From contig NZ_FNJO01000012.1 of NCBI RefSeq assembly GCF_900104095.1, positions 21,208 to 85,207 on the forward strand: a DNA stretch of 64,000 bases. Direction: 5' to 3'. The position numbers and the translations under genes are program-made. The stretch's first letter is position 1. Every line of letters starts with the position of its first letter. Positions 33,763 to 43,412 of the stretch are shown here, piece after piece. Origin of the DNA: Ralstonia sp. 25mfcol4.1 (lineage in GTDB: Bacteria; Pseudomonadota; Gammaproteobacteria; Burkholderiales; Burkholderiaceae). The notes under the pieces were generated by a model. That model did not search any database. It had not been told where the DNA came from and was given only the letters and a program-made list of their open reading frames with translations.

Positions 33763-36700
33763 ATGACGCAGCCTGCTGCGCGCCCCACCGGTCGTGTCCG
33801 TTCCATCGGCCGCAAATCAGTTACGCCAGCCTCAGGCCAGCATGACGCGAAAGGCACTGCCCCGGGCACTACCCCGGGCCCGAAGAAATCCCCCGCCCGC
33901 AATGCCAGGGCATCGGGCAAGCCAACGCTGTCTGTGGTGACGCCGGAAGGCAATACCGTCGCCCCGGCCCGCCGCACCGCGGACAAGGACCTGCCGCTGC
34001 GCGAGGACATCCGATTCCTGGGCCGCCTGCTGGGCGAATGCGTGCGCGAGCAGGAAGGCGATGCCGCCTTCGACCTGGTCGAGACCATTCGCCAGACCGC
34101 CGTGCGCTTCCGCCGCGAGAACGACCGCGCCGCCGGCGCCGAGCTGGACCGCCTGCTGAAACGGCTGTCGCGCGACCAGACCAATTCCGTGGTGCGCGCC
34201 TTCAGCTATTTCTCGCACCTGGCCAATATCGCCGAGGACCAGCACCACAACCGCCGCCGCCGCGTGCATGCGCTGGCCGGATCGCCGCCGCAGCCAGGCA
34301 GCATGGCCCGTGCGCTTCAGGCCATCGACGCCGCCGGCGTCACCGGCAAGCAGGTGCGCGACTTCCTGGACGGGGCGCTGATCATGCCGGTGCTGACGGC
34401 GCACCCGACCGAGGTGCAGCGCAAGTCGATCCTCGACGCCGAGCGCGAGATCGCCCGCCTGCTGGCCGAGCGCGACCTGCCGATGACGGCGCGCGAGCGC
34501 GACCACAACACGGCGCAGCTGCGCGCCCGCGTGACCACGCTGTGGCAGACCCGGATGCTGCGCAACACCCGGCTGATGGTGGTAGACGAGATCGAAAACG
34601 CCCTCTCCTATTACCGCACCACGTTCCTGCAGGGCATTCCGCGCCTGATGGCGGAAATGGAAGAGGACATCGCCGAGGTCTTCCCGCGCCGCGGCAAGGC
34701 CGGCGTCGCGCCCGCCCCGCTGGCGCCGTTCCTGCAGATGGGTTCGTGGATCGGCGGCGACCGCGACGGCAATCCGAATGTGACGGCCGAAACGCTGCAG
34801 CATGCCGCGCAGCAGCAGTCCACGCTGATCATGCTGTGGTATCTCGATGAAGTCCACGCGCTGGGCGCCGAGCTGCCGCTATCGTCGCTGATGGTCGACG
34901 CCAGCCCCGAACTGCTGGCGCTGGCCGAGGCTTCGCCCGACCATTCCGAGCACCGTGCCGACGAGCCGTACCGCCGCGCGCTGATCGGCATCTACGCCCG
35001 CCTGGCCGCCACCACGGAACGTCTGACCGGCCATGTGGCCCAGCGCCACCCGGTGGCCGACGTGGCACCGTACGACAACGCCGAGGCGTTTGCCGCCGAC
35101 GTGCAGGTCGTGCTTGATTCGCTGCGCTCGCACCACGGCGGCGCCCTGGCCCGTGGCCGCATCGATTCGCTGGTGCGCGCCATCGCCATCTTCGGCTTCC
35201 ATCTGGCATCGGTGGACATGCGCCAGGTGTCCGACGTGCATGAAGCCGTGGTGGCCGAGCTGTTCAAGGCCGCCGGCATCGAGGCCAACTACGCGGGGCT
35301 GTCCGAGGAGCGCAAGCAGGAACTGCTGCTGGCCGAACTGCGCCAGCCCCGCCTGCTGATGCTGCCCTGGCACGACTATTCCGAGCAGACCCGCAAGGAG
35401 CTGGCCATTTTCGCCATGGCGCGCGACCTGCGGGCCCGCTACGGCAACCGCGTGGCGCGCAACTACATCATTTCGCACACCGAGACGCTGTCCGATCTGG
35501 TGGAAGTCATGCTGCTGCAGAAGGAAACGGGCATGCTGCGTGGCACGCTGGGCAGCAAGACCGACCCGGCCCGCATGGAGCTGATGGTCATTCCGCTGTT
35601 CGAGACCATCGAGGATCTGCGCAACGCGGCCGGCATCATGCAGTCGCTGCTGGACCTGCCGGGCTTCGATTCGGTGATCCGGCACCATGGCGTCGAGCAG
35701 GAAGTGATGCTCGGCTATTCGGACTCGAACAAGGACGGCGGCTTCCTGACGTCGAACTGGGAGTTGTACAAGGCCGAACTGGCGCTGGTGAAGCTGTTCG
35801 AAGAGCGCCGGGTGACGCTGCGCCTGTTCCACGGCCGCGGCGGCACCGTGGGCCGGGGCGGCGGCCCCACCTACGAGGCCATCCTGTCGCAGCCGCCGGG
35901 CACCGTGAACGGCCAGATCCGCCTGACCGAGCAGGGCGAAATCATCAACAGCAAGTTCGCCAATCCGGAAATCGGCCGGCGCAACCTGGAAACGGTGATC
36001 GCGGCCACGCTGGAGGCGTCGCTGCTGCCCACGCAGAACGCACCGGCCGGGCTGGCCACGTTCGAGGGCATCATGCAGCAGCTGTCGGACCACGCGTTCC
36101 GCGCGTACCGGCACCTGGTCTATGAGACACCGGGCTTCAAGGATTACTTCTTCGCCACCACGCCGATCACCGAGATTGCCGACCTGAACCTGGGTTCGCG
36201 GCCGGCCTCGCGCAAGCTGATGGACAAGAAGCACCGCAGGATCGAGGATCTGCGGGCCATTCCGTGGGGCTTTTCGTGGGGCCAGTGCCGCCTGCTGCTG
36301 CCGGGCTGGTACGGCTTCGGCAGCGCGGTCAAGGCGATGCTCGACGCGGCGCCGGACGAAAAGTCCCGCAAGGCCTGCGTGGCCACGCTCAAGCGCATGG
36401 TCAAGACCTGGCCGTTCTTCCGCACGCTGCTGTCGAACATGGACATGGTGCTGGCCAAGACCGACCTGGCCGTGGCCTCGCGCTATGCGGCGCTGTGCGA
36501 CGACCCGGCACTGCGCAAGACCGTGTTCTCGCGCATCAGCGCCGAGTGGCACCTGACCTGCGACATGCTGTCGCTGATCACGGGCCGCGCGGAGCGCCTA
36601 GCCGAGAATCCGCTGCTCGCCCGGTCGATCAAGAACCGCTTCGCCTACCTGGACCCGCTGAACCACCTGCAGGTGGAACTGCTCAAGCGTTACCGGGCCG

Positions 36701-36786
36701 GCAAGGATGCCGACGACGTGCGCGTGCGGCGCGGGATCCACTTGACGATCAACGGCGTGGCGGCCGGGCTGCGCAATAGCGGTTGA
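33763..36786 (+). CDS. ppc: Phosphoenolpyruvate carboxylase
   Basis: A 1007-residue enzyme, somewhat longer than E. coli Ppc (883) because of a basic, disordered N-terminal extension of about 70 residues. VLTAHPTEVQRKS carries the catalytic His, FHGRGGTVGRGGGP the glycine-rich catalytic loop, and GYSDSNKDGG another conserved block. The C-terminus ends in NG-type sequence close to the family norm. It replenishes oxaloacetate by carboxylating phosphoenolpyruvate. I chose the ATG at 33763 with GGAG 9 bases upstream, over a GTG at 33742. The N-terminal extension is rich in Ala, Pro, Arg and Lys. Confidence 0.97.
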   Translation: MTQPAARPTGRVRSIGRKSVTPASGQHDAKGTAPGTTPGPKKSPARNARASGKPTLSVVTPEGNTVAPARRTADKDLPLREDIRFLGRLLGECVREQEGDAAFDLVETIRQTAVRFRRENDRAAGAELDRLLKRLSRDQTNSVVRAFSYFSHLANIAEDQHHNRRRRVHALAGSPPQPGSMARALQAIDAAGVTGKQVRDFLDGALIMPVLTAHPTEVQRKSILDAEREIARLLAERDLPMTARERDHNTAQLRARVTTLWQTRMLRNTRLMVVDEIENALSYYRTTFLQGIPRLMAEMEEDIAEVFPRRGKAGVAPAPLAPFLQMGSWIGGDRDGNPNVTAETLQHAAQQQSTLIMLWYLDEVHALGAELPLSSLMVDASPELLALAEASPDHSEHRADEPYRRALIGIYARLAATTERLTGHVAQRHPVADVAPYDNAEAFAADVQVVLDSLRSHHGGALARGRIDSLVRAIAIFGFHLASVDMRQVSDVHEAVVAELFKAAGIEANYAGLSEERKQELLLAELRQPRLLMLPWHDYSEQTRKELAIFAMARDLRARYGNRVARNYIISHTETLSDLVEVMLLQKETGMLRGTLGSKTDPARMELMVIPLFETIEDLRNAAGIMQSLLDLPGFDSVIRHHGVEQEVMLGYSDSNKDGGFLTSNWELYKAELALVKLFEERRVTLRLFHGRGGTVGRGGGPTYEAILSQPPGTVNGQIRLTEQGEIINSKFANPEIGRRNLETVIAATLEASLLPTQNAPAGLATFEGIMQQLSDHAFRAYRHLVYETPGFKDYFFATTPITEIADLNLGSRPASRKLMDKKHRRIEDLRAIPWGFSWGQCRLLLPGWYGFGSAVKAMLDAAPDEKSRKACVATLKRMVKTWPFFRTLLSNMDMVLAKTDLAVASRYAALCDDPALRKTVFSRISAEWHLTCDMLSLITGRAERLAENPLLARSIKNRFAYLDPLNHLQVELLKRYRAGKDADDVRVRRGIHLTINGVAAGLRNSG

Positions 36787-36814
36787 CGCCGTGTGATCTT
36801 TTCGCTGGTTTTCT

Positions 36815-36934
36815 CCCGTCTCCCGCTCGCGGGAGAGGGGTCGGGGGAGAGGGCGCGGCGGTTCAAACTGCGCCCGTCGCATCCTGAGCGGCCTGCCCTC
36901 TCCCCCAGCCCCTCTCCCGCGCCCGGGGAGAGGA
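36815..36934. repeat. Interspersed palindromic repeat, copy A
   Basis: This intergenic element lies between ppc and argH. A short hairpin (CTCCCGC, CGCGGGAG-type arms near 36820-36836) is followed by GGGGGAGAGGG, the core GCGGTTCAAACTGCG at 36868-36882, then CCCTCTCCCCC and CCCTCTCCCGC. The outer GGGGGAGAGGG and CCCTCTCCCCC can pair. The same plan recurs at 38493-38620 (inverted) and 49536-49659. Confidence 0.75.
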
Positions 36935-36970
36935 GAGCCAACCGCCAGCATTTGTCCCCCTCCCAGGCGA

Positions 36971-36976
36971 TATAAT
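36971..36976 (+). promoter_or_regulatory. Candidate -10 element of argH
   Basis: A perfect TATAAT lies 33 bases upstream of the argH ATG, just after repeat copy A. No convincing -35 hexamer sits at 16-18 bases upstream (a TTGTCC occurs at only 13), so the promoter call rests on the -10 alone. Confidence 0.4.
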
Positions 36977-37008
36977 CGCCGTTTCCGATTTTCCGCCCTG
37001 CCCCTGAC

Positions 37009-38418
37009 ATGACCTCCCAACTTGCCAAGAAAGGCGAAGCCTGGTCCGCCCGCTTCTCCGAACCGATGTCCGACCTGGTGAAGCGTTACACCGCGTCGGT
37101 CTTCTTCGACAAGCGCCTGGCGCTGTTCGATATCCAGGGCTCGCTGGCACATGCGGCCATGCTGGCGAAGCAGGGCATCATCGCCGACGCCGACCGCGCC
37201 GAGATCGAGCGCGGCATGACGCAGATCCGGGGCGAGATCGAGTCCGGTGCGTTCGGGTGGAAGCTCGACCTGGAAGACGTCCACCTCAATATCGAAGCGC
37301 GCCTGACCGCGCTGGTCGGCGATGCCGGCAAGCGCCTGCACACGGGCCGTTCGCGGAACGACCAGGTGGCCACCGACATCCGCCTGTGGCTGCGCAGCGA
37401 GATCGACAACATCATCGGCCTGCTGGGCGACCTGCGCGGTGCGCTGCTGGACCTGGCCGAAAAGAACGCCGACACCATCCTGCCGGGCTTCACCCACCTG
37501 CAGGTGGCGCAGCCGGTGACGTTCGGCCACCACCTGATGGCCTACGTGGAAATGTTCACGCGCGACGCCGAGCGCATGGCCGACTGCCGCCGCCGCGTCA
37601 ACCGCCTGCCGCTGGGCGCCGCCGCGCTGGCCGGCACGAGCTACCCGATCGACCGCGAATTCGTGGCGCAGCAGCTGGGCTTCGACGGCGTGTGCCGCAA
37701 TTCGCTGGACGCCGTGTCGGATCGTGATTTCGCCATCGAATTCCTGGCCGCCGCGTCGCTGGTCATGACCCATATCTCGCGTTTCAGCGAGGAACTGGTG
37801 ATCTGGATGAGCCCGCGCGTCGGTTTCATCGACATCGCCGACCGCTTCTGCACGGGCAGCTCGATCATGCCGCAGAAGAAGAACCCCGACGTGCCCGAGC
37901 TGGCGCGCGGCAAGACCGGCCGCGTCTACGGCCACCTCAACGGCCTGCTGGTGCTGATGAAGGGCCAGCCGCTGGCGTACAACAAGGACAACCAGGAAGA
38001 CAAGGAACCGCTGTTCGACACGGTGGACACCGTCGTTGACACGCTGCGAATCTTCGCCGACATGGTGCCGGGCATCAGCGTCAAGCCCGACAACATGCGC
38101 GCCGCCGCGCTGCAGGGCTACGCCACCGCCACCGATCTGGCCGATTACCTGGTCAAGCGCGGCCTGCCGTTCCGCGACGCCCACGAGGCCGTGGCCCACG
38201 CCGTGCGCGCCTGCGACGACCGCCGCTGCGACCTGGCCGACCTGACGGTCGAGGAATTGCGCCAGGTGTCCGGCCTGGGCGACAAGGCTTCGCTGATCGG
38301 CGACGACGTGCATGCCGTACTGACGCTGGAAGGCTCGGTCGCATCGCGCAACCATATTGGCGGCACCGCGCCGGACCAGGTCCGCGCCGCCATCGCCGCC
38401 GCACGCAAGGCGCTGTAA
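37009..38418 (+). CDS. argH: Argininosuccinate lyase
   Basis: A 469-residue member of the fumarase/aspartase superfamily. The family signature GSSIMPQKKNP is present near residue 285, and HTGRSRNDQVATDIRLW and TFGHHLMAYVEM are the other conserved active-site blocks. It splits argininosuccinate into arginine and fumarate, the last step of arginine synthesis. Length is normal. The gene stands alone, with an intrinsic terminator 23 bases downstream. The fumarate and arginine it makes have no obvious link to its neighbours. Confidence 0.97.
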   Translation: MTSQLAKKGEAWSARFSEPMSDLVKRYTASVFFDKRLALFDIQGSLAHAAMLAKQGIIADADRAEIERGMTQIRGEIESGAFGWKLDLEDVHLNIEARLTALVGDAGKRLHTGRSRNDQVATDIRLWLRSEIDNIIGLLGDLRGALLDLAEKNADTILPGFTHLQVAQPVTFGHHLMAYVEMFTRDAERMADCRRRVNRLPLGAAALAGTSYPIDREFVAQQLGFDGVCRNSLDAVSDRDFAIEFLAAASLVMTHISRFSEELVIWMSPRVGFIDIADRFCTGSSIMPQKKNPDVPELARGKTGRVYGHLNGLLVLMKGQPLAYNKDNQEDKEPLFDTVDTVVDTLRIFADMVPGISVKPDNMRAAALQGYATATDLADYLVKRGLPFRDAHEAVAHAVRACDDRRCDLADLTVEELRQVSGLGDKASLIGDDVHAVLTLEGSVASRNHIGGTAPDQVRAAIAAARKAL

Positions 38419-38440
38419 GTTTCGCGTAAGTCTTCGTGGC

Positions 38441-38476
38441 AAAAAAGCCGCTGTGCCAATTGGCCAGCGGCTTTTT
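38441..38476 (+). terminator. Rho-independent terminator after argH
   Basis: AAAAAAGCCGCTG and CAGCGGCTTTTT form a long stem, with an inner palindromic TGCCAATTGGC extending it, ending in five T residues. It begins 23 bases past the argH stop. It is bidirectional in sequence, with A-run and T-run on both sides. Confidence 0.85.
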
Positions 38477-38492
38477 GTTTGGCCATGGGTGC

Positions 38493-38620
38493 TCTCCCCC
38501 CTCCCGCAAGCGGGAGCGGGGCGGGGGAGTGGGCCAGCGGCTCTGCTTGCTGCCATGTCGCAGTTTGAACCGCTAAAACCCTGTCCCCCGGCCCCGCTCC
38601 CACCGGTGGGAGCGGGGAGC
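38493..38620. repeat. Interspersed palindromic repeat, copy B (inverted)
   Basis: CTCCCGCAAGCGGGAG forms a hairpin near 38502, then GGGGCGGGGGAG follows. The core CGCAGTTTGAACCGC near 38559-38573 is the exact reverse complement of the core in copy A, and CCCCCGGCCCCGCTCCCACC with GGTGGGAGCGGGG closes the element. It occupies most of the 301-bp gap between argH and the TRAP genes. Arms carry GCTCCC where copies A and C have CTCTCCC. Confidence 0.75.
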
Positions 38621-38719
38621 AACCATCGTGTTTGCCAAACCTTCTAGGACAATCCCCTAGCGCCCACATAAATTGTTACAGATACACTAATCGGCGCATA
38701 AAACCGGGGGAGACAACCC

Positions 38720-39262
38720 ATGAACTACTTGCTTGGTCTGTCACGACAGATCGACAGGTTGAATCAGCACACGGGCAGGCTTGCAAACATCATGATCCTG
38801 CTGTCGTGCCTGATCAGCGCAGGGAACGCCCTGCTTCGTTACGGCTTCAACCTTAGCGACAACTGGCCGCTGGAACTGCAGTGGTACATGTTCGCCATTG
38901 CCGTGATGTTCGGCGCGTCGTACACGTTCCAGCGCAACGAGCACGTGCGCGTGGACCTGATCTACGGCAACGTGTCCGAACGCGCGCAGCACTGGATCGA
39001 CATCTTCGGCATCATCGTGTTCCTGCTGCCGTCGACGATCCTGTTCACGTGGTTGTCGTGGGAATCGCTGTTCCTGCCTTCGTGGCGCATTCTCGAACAG
39101 TCGGGCAACTCGGGCGGCCTGCCCCGTTATCCGATCAAGCTCGTGGTGCCCATCGGCTTTGCCCTGCTCACGTTGCAGGGGATTTCCGAACTGATCAAGC
39201 GCTTTGCCGCCCTGAAGGGCCTGGTGCGCATCGAATCGAAATACGAAAGGCCGGTGCAATAA
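38720..39262 (+). CDS. TRAP transporter small permease (DctQ family)
   Basis: A 180-residue membrane protein with four predicted helices, the DctQ topology. WPLELQWYMFAIAVMFGASY and the following NEHVRVDLIYGNVSERAQ match the DctQ core, where an Glu/Gln-Trp pair and the H-V-R-V-D segment are conserved. It pairs with the large permease encoded next, whose ATG overlaps this stop (TAATG). Transport of a carboxylate or sulfonate by sodium or proton symport is known for the family; the substrate here is unknown. A weak promoter-like TTGTTA-N18-CATAAA lies at 38673-38702. Confidence 0.9.
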   Translation: MNYLLGLSRQIDRLNQHTGRLANIMILLSCLISAGNALLRYGFNLSDNWPLELQWYMFAIAVMFGASYTFQRNEHVRVDLIYGNVSERAQHWIDIFGIIVFLLPSTILFTWLSWESLFLPSWRILEQSGNSGGLPRYPIKLVVPIGFALLTLQGISELIKRFAALKGLVRIESKYERPVQ

Positions 39263-40992
39263 TGATTCCATTGGAATATATGCCGCCGCTGATGTTTGGC
39301 GGCCTGGTGGTATTCATGCTGATCGGGTTCCCGGTCGCATTCTCGCTCTCGGCGGTGGGCCTGGCCTTCGGCTTCCTGGCCATCGAATGGGGCTACTTCC
39401 CGCTGCAGTTCCTGCAGGCCGTGCCCAGCCGCGTGTTCGGCAGCGTGCTGGCCAATGAACTGCTGCTGGCGATTCCGTTCTTCACCTTCATGGGCGCGAT
39501 CCTTGAGAAATGCGGGCTCGCGGAGGACATGCTCGACTCGATGGGCCAGCTGTTCGGCCCGGTGCGGGGCGGGCTGGGCTACTCGGTGATCATCGTCGGC
39601 TTCATCCTGGGCGCGATCACCGGCACGGTGGCCGCGCAGGTGATCGCCATGGCGATGATCTCGCTGCCCGTGATGATGCGCTACCGCTACAACATGAAGT
39701 ACGCCACCGGCGTGCTGGCCGCATCGGGCACGATCACGCAGCTGGTGCCGCCGTCGCTGGTGCTGGTGGTACTGGCCGACCAGCTCAAGACGCCGCTGGG
39801 CAGCGCCGACGTGGGCAGCATGTACCTGGGCGCCTGGGGTCCGTCGGTCGTGCAGATTGCGCTGTTCGCGCTCTATACCTTCGTTTTGACCCGCATCAAG
39901 CCCGACTGGCTGCCGCCGGTGCCGCCCGAGGCCCGCACGCTGCGCGGCTGGGCGCTGTGGGGCAAGTGCCTGCGCGGCATCATCCCCTGCGCGGTGCTGA
40001 TCTTCCTGGTACTGGGCACGATCATGCTGGGTATCGCCACGCCGACCGAATCGGGCGCGATGGGCGCCGTCGGCGCGCTGGTGCTGGCCGTGATCCGTGC
40101 CAAGGGCTTCAACCGGATCGACCGCAACATCTACCGCATCGGCATTGGCGCCACGCTGGTGGCGGCGGCGGTGGGCGTGTTCGCGTTCGGCTCGCATGTG
40201 TTCCGGATTCCGCTTGCCGTGGCGTACCTGGTGGTGCTCTGGCTGCTGATCCGCGCCGGACAGCTGACCGAACTGCGCCTGCTGATCGTCGAGGCCTACC
40301 AGTCCACCGCCCGCATTACGGCGATGGTGGTGTTCATCCTGATCGGTTCCACCTGCTTCTCGGTGGTGTTCCAGGGCGTGGACGGCGGGGCATGGGTGGA
40401 GCACCTGTTCACCTCGCTGCCAGGCGGCTGGATCGGCTTCCTGATCGTGGTCAACCTGTTCATCTTCTTCCTGGCGTTTTTCCTGGACTTCTTCGAGATC
40501 GCGTTCATCGTGGTGCCGATGCTGGCCCCGGTGGCGGTCAAGGTCCTGGCGCCGGTGGTGGCCGATTCGATGGGCGGCAACCCCGAGGCCGCCGCCACCG
40601 CCGCGCTGGTCTGGTTCGGCGTGATGCTATGCGTGAACATGCAGACGTCGTTCATGCACCCGCCGTTCGGTTTCGCGCTGTTCTACCTGCGCGGCATCGC
40701 GCCGAAGGAAGTCAAAAGCTCGGACATCTACTGGGGCGCGCTGCCCTGGGTCGGCCTGCAACTGATCATGGTGCTGCTGGTGATGTTCTGGCCGGGCATG
40801 GTGACCGGGCTGCTCGACAAGGGATCGCTCAAACATAGTAATTCCGCCGAAGTCAGTATTCCGCTAGGCGGGCAGGAAAGCGAGAGCAAACCAGGCGGGC
40901 CGGCATCGACACCGGGCACGCTGGAGCTGCCGGGCAGCAGCAGCGAAAGCGAACCCGCCGCACCGCAATTCCAGTTCGAGAAGGGCAAGTAA
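39262..40992 (+). CDS. TRAP transporter large permease (DctM family), extended form
   Basis: A 576-residue membrane protein, longer than the common 430-residue DctM. FFTFMGAILEKCGLAEDMLD and QLVPPSLVLVVLADQL in the first half and GVMLCVNMQTSFMHPPFGFA in the second are DctM core motifs. About 100 extra residues with additional helices lie between the two halves (around IRAKGFNRIDRNIY), and a polar Gly/Ser/Glu-rich tail of some 55 residues ends it. This extended subgroup is the one annotated as mannitol or chloroaromatic-compound transporters, an unproven label. No DctP binding-protein gene is adjacent, so the solute receptor must be encoded elsewhere. Confidence 0.9.
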   Translation: MIPLEYMPPLMFGGLVVFMLIGFPVAFSLSAVGLAFGFLAIEWGYFPLQFLQAVPSRVFGSVLANELLLAIPFFTFMGAILEKCGLAEDMLDSMGQLFGPVRGGLGYSVIIVGFILGAITGTVAAQVIAMAMISLPVMMRYRYNMKYATGVLAASGTITQLVPPSLVLVVLADQLKTPLGSADVGSMYLGAWGPSVVQIALFALYTFVLTRIKPDWLPPVPPEARTLRGWALWGKCLRGIIPCAVLIFLVLGTIMLGIATPTESGAMGAVGALVLAVIRAKGFNRIDRNIYRIGIGATLVAAAVGVFAFGSHVFRIPLAVAYLVVLWLLIRAGQLTELRLLIVEAYQSTARITAMVVFILIGSTCFSVVFQGVDGGAWVEHLFTSLPGGWIGFLIVVNLFIFFLAFFLDFFEIAFIVVPMLAPVAVKVLAPVVADSMGGNPEAAATAALVWFGVMLCVNMQTSFMHPPFGFALFYLRGIAPKEVKSSDIYWGALPWVGLQLIMVLLVMFWPGMVTGLLDKGSLKHSNSAEVSIPLGGQESESKPGGPASTPGTLELPGSSSESEPAAPQFQFEKGK

Positions 40993-41058
40993 TGGCGGGA
41001 AGCATGGTCGGATAAGGATGCGCCGGGCAAGGCTGCTCCATCCCGACCACGGCAAAAC

Positions 41059-41092
41059 AAAAAACCCCCGGCCTCGCGGCACGGGGGTTTTT
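41059..41092. terminator. Bidirectional intrinsic terminator
   Basis: AAAAAACCCCCG and CGGGGGTTTTT flank an 11-base loop between the convergent TRAP permease and decarboxylase genes. The A-run and T-run let it act in both directions; it ends 20 bases before the decarboxylase stop on the opposite strand. Confidence 0.85.
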
Positions 41093-41112
41093 CGTTTGGA
41101 TCGAACGAAGCC

Positions 41113-43377
41113 TTACTGCTTCACGCAGTCCACGAAGTACGCCGTCTGGCCATCGACCTCGTCTTCCACCAGGCCGTGGATATCGGTTTCGAAGCCCGGG
41201 AACAGCTTGTTGAACTCGCGCGCGAACTTCAGGTACTGCACGATGGTGCGGTTGAAGCGTTCGCCCGGGATCAGCAGCGGAATGCCCGGCGGGTACGGCG
41301 TCAGCAGGATGGCGGTCACGCGGCCTTCCAGCTCGTCCACGGGCACGCGCTCGATCTCGCGGTGCGCCATCATCGCCCAGGCGTCCGACGGCTTCATCGC
41401 CGGCTCCATGTCCGACAGGTACATCTCGGTGGTCACGCGGGCCACGTCGTTGGCCTTGTAGACGCTGTGGATGGCGTCGCACAGGTCGCGCAGGCCCATC
41501 CGCTCGTACTGCGGATACTTGCCGACGAACTCGGGCAGCACGCGCCACAGCGGCTGGTTCTGGTCGTAGTCGTCCTTGAACTGCTGCAACTCGGTCACCA
41601 GCGAGTTCCAGCGGCCCTTGGTGATGCCGATGGTGAACATGATGAAGAACGAGTACAGACCCGTCTTCTCGATGATGATGCCGTGCTCTGCCAGGTACTT
41701 GGTGACGATGGCGGCCGGGATACCGCGTTCGCTGAACTCGCCGTCCACGTCCAGGCCCGGGGTGATGATGGTGGCCTTGATCGGGTCCAGCAGGTTGAAG
41801 CCATCGGCCAGGTCGCCGAAGCCGTGCCAGCGCTCGTTGGCCTTGAGCATCCATTCGTCGCGGTCGGGCACGCCTTCCTCGGCCAGCGTGTCCGGGCCCC
41901 AGACCTTGAACCACCAGTCGCCGTTGTTCACGACGTCGTAGTCGGCCTCGACCTTGCGCACGGCGCGGCGGAAGTCCAGCGCCTCGGCAATGCTTTCCTC
42001 GACCAGCGCGGTGCCGCCTGGTGCTTCCATCATGGCCGCCGCCACGTCGCACGACGCAATGATCGAATACTGCGGGCTCGTCGAGGTGTGCATCAGGTAC
42101 GCCTCGTTGAAACGGTAGCGGTCCAGCTTGCGGGTCTCGGAATCCTGCACCAGGATCTGCGATGCCTGCGACAGGCCGGCCAGCAGCTTGTGCGTGGACT
42201 GCGTGGCGAACACCAGCGCGTCCTTGCTGCGCGGCCGGTCCCGGCCAATCGCGTGCATGTCACGGTAGAAATCGTGGAACGCGGCGTGCGGCAGCCAGGC
42301 TTCGTCGAAATGCAGCGTGTCGATCTCGGACGTCAGCATTTCCTTAATCTGCTCGGCGTTGTACAGCACGCCGTCGTACGTACCCTGCGTGATCGTCAGG
42401 ATGCGCGGCTTCTGGTTCTTGGCCTTGCTGGCGAACGGATGGTTCTCGATCTTCTTGCGGATGGTCTCCGGATCGAACTCGCTCTTCGGAATCGGGCCGA
42501 TGATGCCGTAGTGGTTGCGCGTCGGCATCAGGAACACCGGGATCGCGCCGGTCATCATGATCGCGTGCAGGATCGACTTGTGGCAGTTGCGGTCCACCAC
42601 CACGATGTCGCCCGGCGCCACGTTGGCGTGCCAGACCATCTTGTTCGACGTCGACGTGCCGTTCGTCACGAAGAACATGTGGTCCGAATTGAAGATGCGC
42701 GCGGCATTGCGCTCGGACGCCGCCACCGGGCCGGTGTGGTCCAGCAGCTGGCCCAGTTCTTCCACGGCGTTGCAGACGTCGGCGCGCAGCATGTTTTCGC
42801 CGAAGAACTGGTGGAAGACCTGGCCCACCGGGCTCTTCAGGAACGCCACGCCGCCCGAGTGGCCCGGGCAGTGCCACGAGTACGAGCTGTCCTGCGCGTA
42901 GTCGATCAGCGCCTTGAAGAACGGCGGGGCCAGCGTGTCCAGATAGACCTTGGCCTCGCGGATGATATGGCGCGCCACGAATTCGGGGGTGTCCTCGAAC
43001 ATGTGGATGAAGCCGTGCAGCTCGCGCAGGATGTCGTTCGGAATGTGACGCGAAGTGCGCGTTTCGCCGTACAGGAAGATCGGCAGGTCCGTGTTGCGGC
43101 GGCGGACCTCGTTCACGAATGCGCGCAGCTTCTCGATGGCGGCGGCTTCGGGTTGGTCGTCGGCGCGCACGAACTCGTCGTCGTCGATCGAGACGATGAA
43201 TGTGGAAGCCCGGCTGGCCTGCTGGGCGAACGATGTCAGGTCGCCATAGCTGGTCAGACCCATCACTTCCATGCCCTCGCGCTCGATGGCCTCGGCCAGT
43301 GCGCGAATGCCCGAGCCGGAAATGTTCTCGGAACGGAAGTCTTCATCGATGATGATGACGGGGAAGCGGAATTTCAT
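41113..43377 (-). CDS. AdiA-type arginine/lysine/ornithine decarboxylase
   Basis: A 754-residue PLP-dependent fold-type I decarboxylase. A wing domain occupies the first 130 or so residues, GHSGGVAFLKSPVGQVFH follows, and STHKLLAGLSQASQI contains the PLP-binding Lys near residue 397. WHGFGDLADGFNLLDPIK and YPPGIPLLIPGERF are C-terminal family blocks. Length and pattern are closest to the acid-inducible arginine decarboxylase AdiA of E. coli; lysine or ornithine cannot be ruled out by eye. No antiporter gene is adjacent, so an acid-resistance role is not supported by context and polyamine synthesis is as likely. I chose the ATG at 43377. Confidence 0.9.
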   Translation of the reverse strand: MKFRFPVIIIDEDFRSENISGSGIRALAEAIEREGMEVMGLTSYGDLTSFAQQASRASTFIVSIDDDEFVRADDQPEAAAIEKLRAFVNEVRRRNTDLPIFLYGETRTSRHIPNDILRELHGFIHMFEDTPEFVARHIIREAKVYLDTLAPPFFKALIDYAQDSSYSWHCPGHSGGVAFLKSPVGQVFHQFFGENMLRADVCNAVEELGQLLDHTGPVAASERNAARIFNSDHMFFVTNGTSTSNKMVWHANVAPGDIVVVDRNCHKSILHAIMMTGAIPVFLMPTRNHYGIIGPIPKSEFDPETIRKKIENHPFASKAKNQKPRILTITQGTYDGVLYNAEQIKEMLTSEIDTLHFDEAWLPHAAFHDFYRDMHAIGRDRPRSKDALVFATQSTHKLLAGLSQASQILVQDSETRKLDRYRFNEAYLMHTSTSPQYSIIASCDVAAAMMEAPGGTALVEESIAEALDFRRAVRKVEADYDVVNNGDWWFKVWGPDTLAEEGVPDRDEWMLKANERWHGFGDLADGFNLLDPIKATIITPGLDVDGEFSERGIPAAIVTKYLAEHGIIIEKTGLYSFFIMFTIGITKGRWNSLVTELQQFKDDYDQNQPLWRVLPEFVGKYPQYERMGLRDLCDAIHSVYKANDVARVTTEMYLSDMEPAMKPSDAWAMMAHREIERVPVDELEGRVTAILLTPYPPGIPLLIPGERFNRTIVQYLKFAREFNKLFPGFETDIHGLVEDEVDGQTAYFVDCVKQ

Positions 43378-43412
43378 CGGGCAATCCTTGATGAGGGTGC
43401 TTGTAAAGACTT

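Noticed and set aside
36815..36934. Reading the palindromic repeats as a CRISPR array
   Set aside because: There is one element per gap, with imperfect arms and no regularly spaced unique spacers.
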